64,000 bases of DNA, from the NCBI GenBank assembly GCA_037102815.1, contig BTPP01000002.1, forward strand, positions 930,001 through 994,000, given 5' to 3'. The DNA comes from Neurospora intermedia (lineage: Eukaryota > Ascomycota > Sordariomycetes > Sordariales > Sordariaceae). How positions within the stretch are numbered: the stretch's first letter is position 1; every line of letters begins with the position of its first letter. This document shows, one piece after another, positions 61,001-64,000 of this stretch. The translations under genes were made by a program, and so were the position numbers. Below the pieces are notes generated by a model, which was not told the origin of the DNA, ran no database searches, and saw only the letters and a program-made list of their open reading frames with translations.

Positions 61001-61720
61001 CTATTATTATAAGCCCTAAAATTAATAACTATTAATAGAAAGGAATAGTTAAAGGATATAACGAATTAAAAATAGGTATTATACTATAATTATTATTTAA
61101 CGGTAGTAGTAGCGAAATTAGGGCGATAGTACAAATTTACTATTACTAACCTTACTCCTAAATTTAATAGAGAGGCTATTTAATAATATATAATCGGTAT
61201 AAAGAAGAAGAAAGGAAAACGCTAATAATTAAAAGAAAATAAAGAAGAGCCGTACCTACTAACTAAAACAAAAAGTTCTTTCTTTATTTAGGCTAGAACG
61301 GAAGTTATTAGCCTCCGGGCTTTCCTCTACCGGAGGAAAATACTAGGTATCCTAATTCCTATTTGCGCCTACAGGTTCGAAAAAGAAACATTCGCCTATA
61401 TTATTCTAAATTACTTTAATACAAATACTATTTTCTAATCGAATTTAGAAATTTAGTTATTAACGAAGGAAGAATTTTAAAAATATTTGGATAATAGAAT
61501 TAAAATTAAAAGGATTCTATTATAAGTATTAAAGTTAGGGAGGTTAAGAGAGTACTATCTAGTAATTGAATTAGAGGAGGAATAATATAAGGAAATTATA
61601 AAATACTCTTAGGAGGAAAATAGAATATTAATAATATTAGAATAATAGGACGGGAATAAGGAGGAGATATTTATACTAATTACAGGAATTATTTAAATTA
61701 TAGCTATAATAAGAACCGAA
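58020..61720 (+). pseudogene. LINE ORF2 (endonuclease-reverse transcriptase), decayed
   Basis: ORF2 nicks the target and reverse-transcribes the LINE RNA there. The apurinic-type endonuclease lies at about 58250-58800; the GDFN-like motif followed by a His/Pro/Trp position is near 58540-58580. The reverse transcriptase lies at about 59500-60500: LILLNLKGVFN near 59915 is the A-motif region (family Asp now Asn), then GRRNSLFF near 60020, SPLSPILFILF near 60095, and the FADD region reads FANN at 60185. The thumb and C-terminal part contain RAYKAI near 60690. A closing Cys/His segment near 61370-61430 follows (ICAYRFEKETFAYIIL). Many TAG/TAA stops mark it as dead. Confidence 0.84.
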
Positions 61721-63328
61721 AAGTATTATTTAACGAGTATTTAATTATATTTAAGAAATTATTCGAATAGTTCTATTATACGAGCCTAGTTTATAGTAAT
61801 TTTATAGCGCTATTAAACCTAATTATTATTTATAAGGGCGCAACCGGAAGTATCGATAATTATAGGGCTGCCGGGAGTAGAATTACTACTACTATTAGAA
61901 TTGGAAATTATACGAGTAGGAGTAGTATAATTACTACTACCGGATATAATATGTATAGGAGTAATAGTACTATTATTAGAACTAAATATAATCTAAATTA
62001 AATTTATAATACTACTACCGGGTAGGGAAAGAATACAATTATAACGAACGTCCTTTATAATTAGTTCGTAATAACCCTTCTACTACTACTTAATAATATT
62101 ATAATTTAAGGTACAAAGAAAACACTTATAGTCGGTAGGAAGGCCGTCCTACTCTAAATAAGTATATATACAATTAGTAAAATTATTAATAATACAAATA
62201 AAAATATTTAAATTAAAATTGAATTTATTTTAGCTACTTACTACTATAGTAACGGTTGCTACTTAAATAGTATTATAAGTATTATAGAGATTAGTAGGAA
62301 TATTTAATATATATTTACTAAAAGTATAATTATAGGTAGTATTCTAAATACTATTAATTAAGAGCGGAATTAAATAATAGAAAGGAAATATAGAAGATAA
62401 ATAACCTATTAATAAACGAAATAAGGTAAACCTTATTAGTAACGACCTTTTAGAAAGTACCGGGGGAGTTAAGCTTATTATTATTAGAGCGCGGGATAGA
62501 GGCGAGATTTAAAATATAGTAAAGGTAAGGGATTTTATAAACGATGCTAATTAAATTAGTATAAAAATTAAAGAAAAAGAAAAGGAAACTATACTAATTT
62601 TAAGGGGGATAATTACTAATAAAATTGCAAAGAGTACGAACGAAGAATATAGGCTCTAAAGGTATAACCGAAGGGACTACGAAGAACGTAAGGCCTAAGG
62701 ATACAATAGGGGAAGAACCCTCCGTATTAGAGGTTAAATCGATAGGGTTAGGACAATAGCGGCCGGAGGAAGCTATTTTAATAAAAATTACAATAGGGAA
62801 GAAGGAAGAGAAGGATTAAAAGGGGCGCCGTAAGGGGGATTATATAAATAAGGGAAAGGGTCCTTATACTAATATAAATAGGGGTAGAACTACGGGGTAA
62901 AAGAGTAAATAATAGGGCGGAGGTATTTATAAACGGAGGAAGGAAGCGAAAAAATAGGGAGGGAAACAAAAAGATAAAATAAGGAAATAGGGAGAAGGCG
63001 GAGGAAAGAACGGTAGGGAGTAAAATAAAAAGGTAACAAAGGAAGTAGCGTACCAAATTTAGTCCTATTCCTATTATTCCTATTATTCTAGTATTAGAAC
63101 AATATAGCGGTAGAAAAAACGAGATTATGTTCGCTATAGCGGTAGGTAAGAACCGTTATAGCTATAAGTAAAGTAGAAGCGGTATAGTAAACTACGGCCG
63201 AAATAGAGCTAGAGGTTTTTATCCGGAAGCGTTTAACGCCTTACGGTTTTCCCCTCCAGAGAACTAGAGAAGGACCCTATACTAATAGGGCACTATAGTT
63301 TATAGTCTAGGAATAAGAATATTATTAT
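61720..63328. other. Unexplained 1.6-kb 3' region of the LINE
   Basis: This is long for a Tad1-type 3' untranslated region. A minus-strand frame around 62150-61830 reads like a zinc-finger start (DGLPTDYKCFLC...) followed by Ser/Asn-rich sequence. A plus-strand frame from about 62340 to 63110 reads as a charged, Gly/Arg/Lys-rich protein with TAG stops in Gln positions. It may be a further nested insertion or a captured segment. No boundary repeats were found by eye. Confidence 0.35.
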
Positions 63329-63342
63329 TATTAATTATAATT
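63329..63342. repeat. Right target duplication of the LINE
   Basis: This is the second exact copy of TATTAATTATAATT. The Harbinger reading frame is regained immediately after it. Confidence 0.82.
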
Positions 63343-63860
63343 TTCAAATCCCTAACGATTAATATTATTTAGGGGATATAAGTTATTTAAAAATAAAGAG
63401 GTTATTAGTCCTATATTATAATATTTAATACTATATATTAGAATAGGGCCACGGAATTTTCTAGAATAAGGAGGAATTATTTAATAAACGCTACAATTTA
63501 CTTCGAATTACCGCCGAAATCGTATAGGGTATTTTAATTAGGAAGTTCCATATCTATTAAATAAATTAAGAATATAATATTTTAAGTTAGAGGGATATTA
63601 TTTTAGCTACTATTAGCCTATATAACTTTATATTCTAGTATAAGGATATATAGGCCGAATTTAAGAAAGTTCGGAAAATAGTTCGGAGGTTAATTATTAT
63701 TACTACTCTAAATAAAGAGGAAAGTTAGCTAAATAATTTTAATACGGATAATTTAATTGTAGGAGAGGCTAACGAAATATATTAATTTCGTAATAAGATT
63801 GTAAGGTATATATAAGTAAATTAGGTAATAAAGTAGTAACTGGGGTAGGACTAAATTAAT
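63343..63860 (+). pseudogene. PIF/Harbinger transposase, C-terminal part
   Basis: This is the continuation of the frame that ends at 56388. The first residues, FQIPND followed by YYLGDISY (the family has YYLaDaGY, which carries the third acidic region), follow the LINE target site directly. ELFNKRYNLLR near 63475 and GILIRKFHIY near 63530 match the family's C-terminal pattern (ELFN.RH..LRN..ER.FGILK). A final segment with LATISLYNFI near 63610 corresponds to the LA.IALHNFI motif. RIP stops are present. The end is about 63860 and the right TIR is not in the window. Confidence 0.8.
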
Positions 63861-64000
63861 ACGGTTTACTTCTATTTCCTTCCTTCTTTCTTTTTTCTTT
63901 TTATAACTAAGTAGAAAATGTACTATCTACCTGCCTCTACTTATAATATATCCTATTTACCCGTAAGTAGTAGGTTAAAGGATATAGTACTAATTTACCC

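Larger units (their letters stand above)
56389..63328 (+). mobile_element. Tad1-like LINE (non-LTR retrotransposon), 6.9 kb
   Basis: It is bracketed by an exact 14-bp duplication, and the interrupted Harbinger frame continues across it. It has two plus-strand genes, ORF1 with zinc knuckles and ORF2 with endonuclease, reverse transcriptase and a C-terminal Cys/His segment, the order of fungal Tad1/I-group LINEs. The length suggests a near full-length copy. The 3' side shows no poly-A tail. The coding parts are RIP-mutated except for a patch at 56440-56760 that keeps an almost normal composition. It is younger than the Harbinger element; its order relative to Gypsy C cannot be read. Confidence 0.88.
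46131..64000 (+). mobile_element. PIF/Harbinger DNA transposon with nested Gypsy and LINE, right end outside the window
   Basis: The left end is probably at GGGCGTGTTCGTTACC (46132 onward), which resembles PIF/Harbinger TIRs; host composition stops here. Native pieces are 46131-46476, 55425-56388 and 63343 to beyond 64000. Gypsy C and a Tad1-like LINE fill the rest, each with its own target duplication. A plus-strand DDE transposase of the DDE_Tnp_4 type spans the second and third pieces. All native parts are AT-biased and CpA-depleted. The right TIR is not in view, so the exact left end is inferred, not proven. Confidence 0.72.

Noticed and set aside
62778-63056. Minus-strand 92-codon Leu/Phe/Ser-rich frame
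   Set aside because: It is the complement of a purine-rich plus-strand frame; it looks like a membrane protein only because pyrimidine-rich codons read as Leu, Phe and Ser.

Overview
The window looks like a chromosome piece of a filamentous ascomycete (Pezizomycotina; Sordariomycetes is a guess). The reasons are short GT-AG introns, a LaeA-like methyltransferase gene, an Hsp70-like gene of the fungal type, and repeats reduced to AT-rich sequence by a CpA-to-TpA process that looks like repeat-induced point mutation (RIP). Ordinary GC-balanced DNA with sparse host genes alternates with long repeat blocks.

Layout. 1-5034 is host DNA with one clear gene of unknown function (1236-2333, +). 5043-36707 is one hAT DNA transposon of about 3.2 kb, swollen to 31.7 kb by nested insertions. 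It has matching terminal inverted repeats (TIRs) and an exact 8-bp target duplication. Inside it lies Ty3/Gypsy element A (5595-25840, minus). A carries two Helentron-type Helitrons: a 905-bp non-autonomous one (8061-8965) and an 11.1-kb one with a Rep/helicase gene (10034-21135). A second Gypsy of the same family, B (25843-34053, minus), landed exactly at the 3' edge of A. Every insertion is supported by its own target duplication or by comparison with the uninterrupted copy.

36716-46130 is host DNA again. It has a Tc1/mariner element (38821-40224), a short Hsp70-like gene (40642-42036, minus, three introns) and a LaeA-like SAM methyltransferase gene (43517-45227, minus, four introns). A possible gene at 36817-37365 cannot be resolved.

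From about 46131 to beyond the right edge lies a second nest. A PIF/Harbinger transposon is interrupted by Gypsy C (46477-55419, minus, TSD ATATA) and by a Tad1-like LINE (56389-63328, plus, 14-bp TSD). The Harbinger transposase frame resumes on the far side of the LINE.

No convincing rRNA gene, functional tRNA gene or CRISPR array was seen. The most informative content is the recoverable order of insertion and decay, the complete Helentron end structures, and an unexplained 1.6-kb 3' region in the LINE. All repeat genes read here are decayed. The LTR elements are fossils with many breaks.
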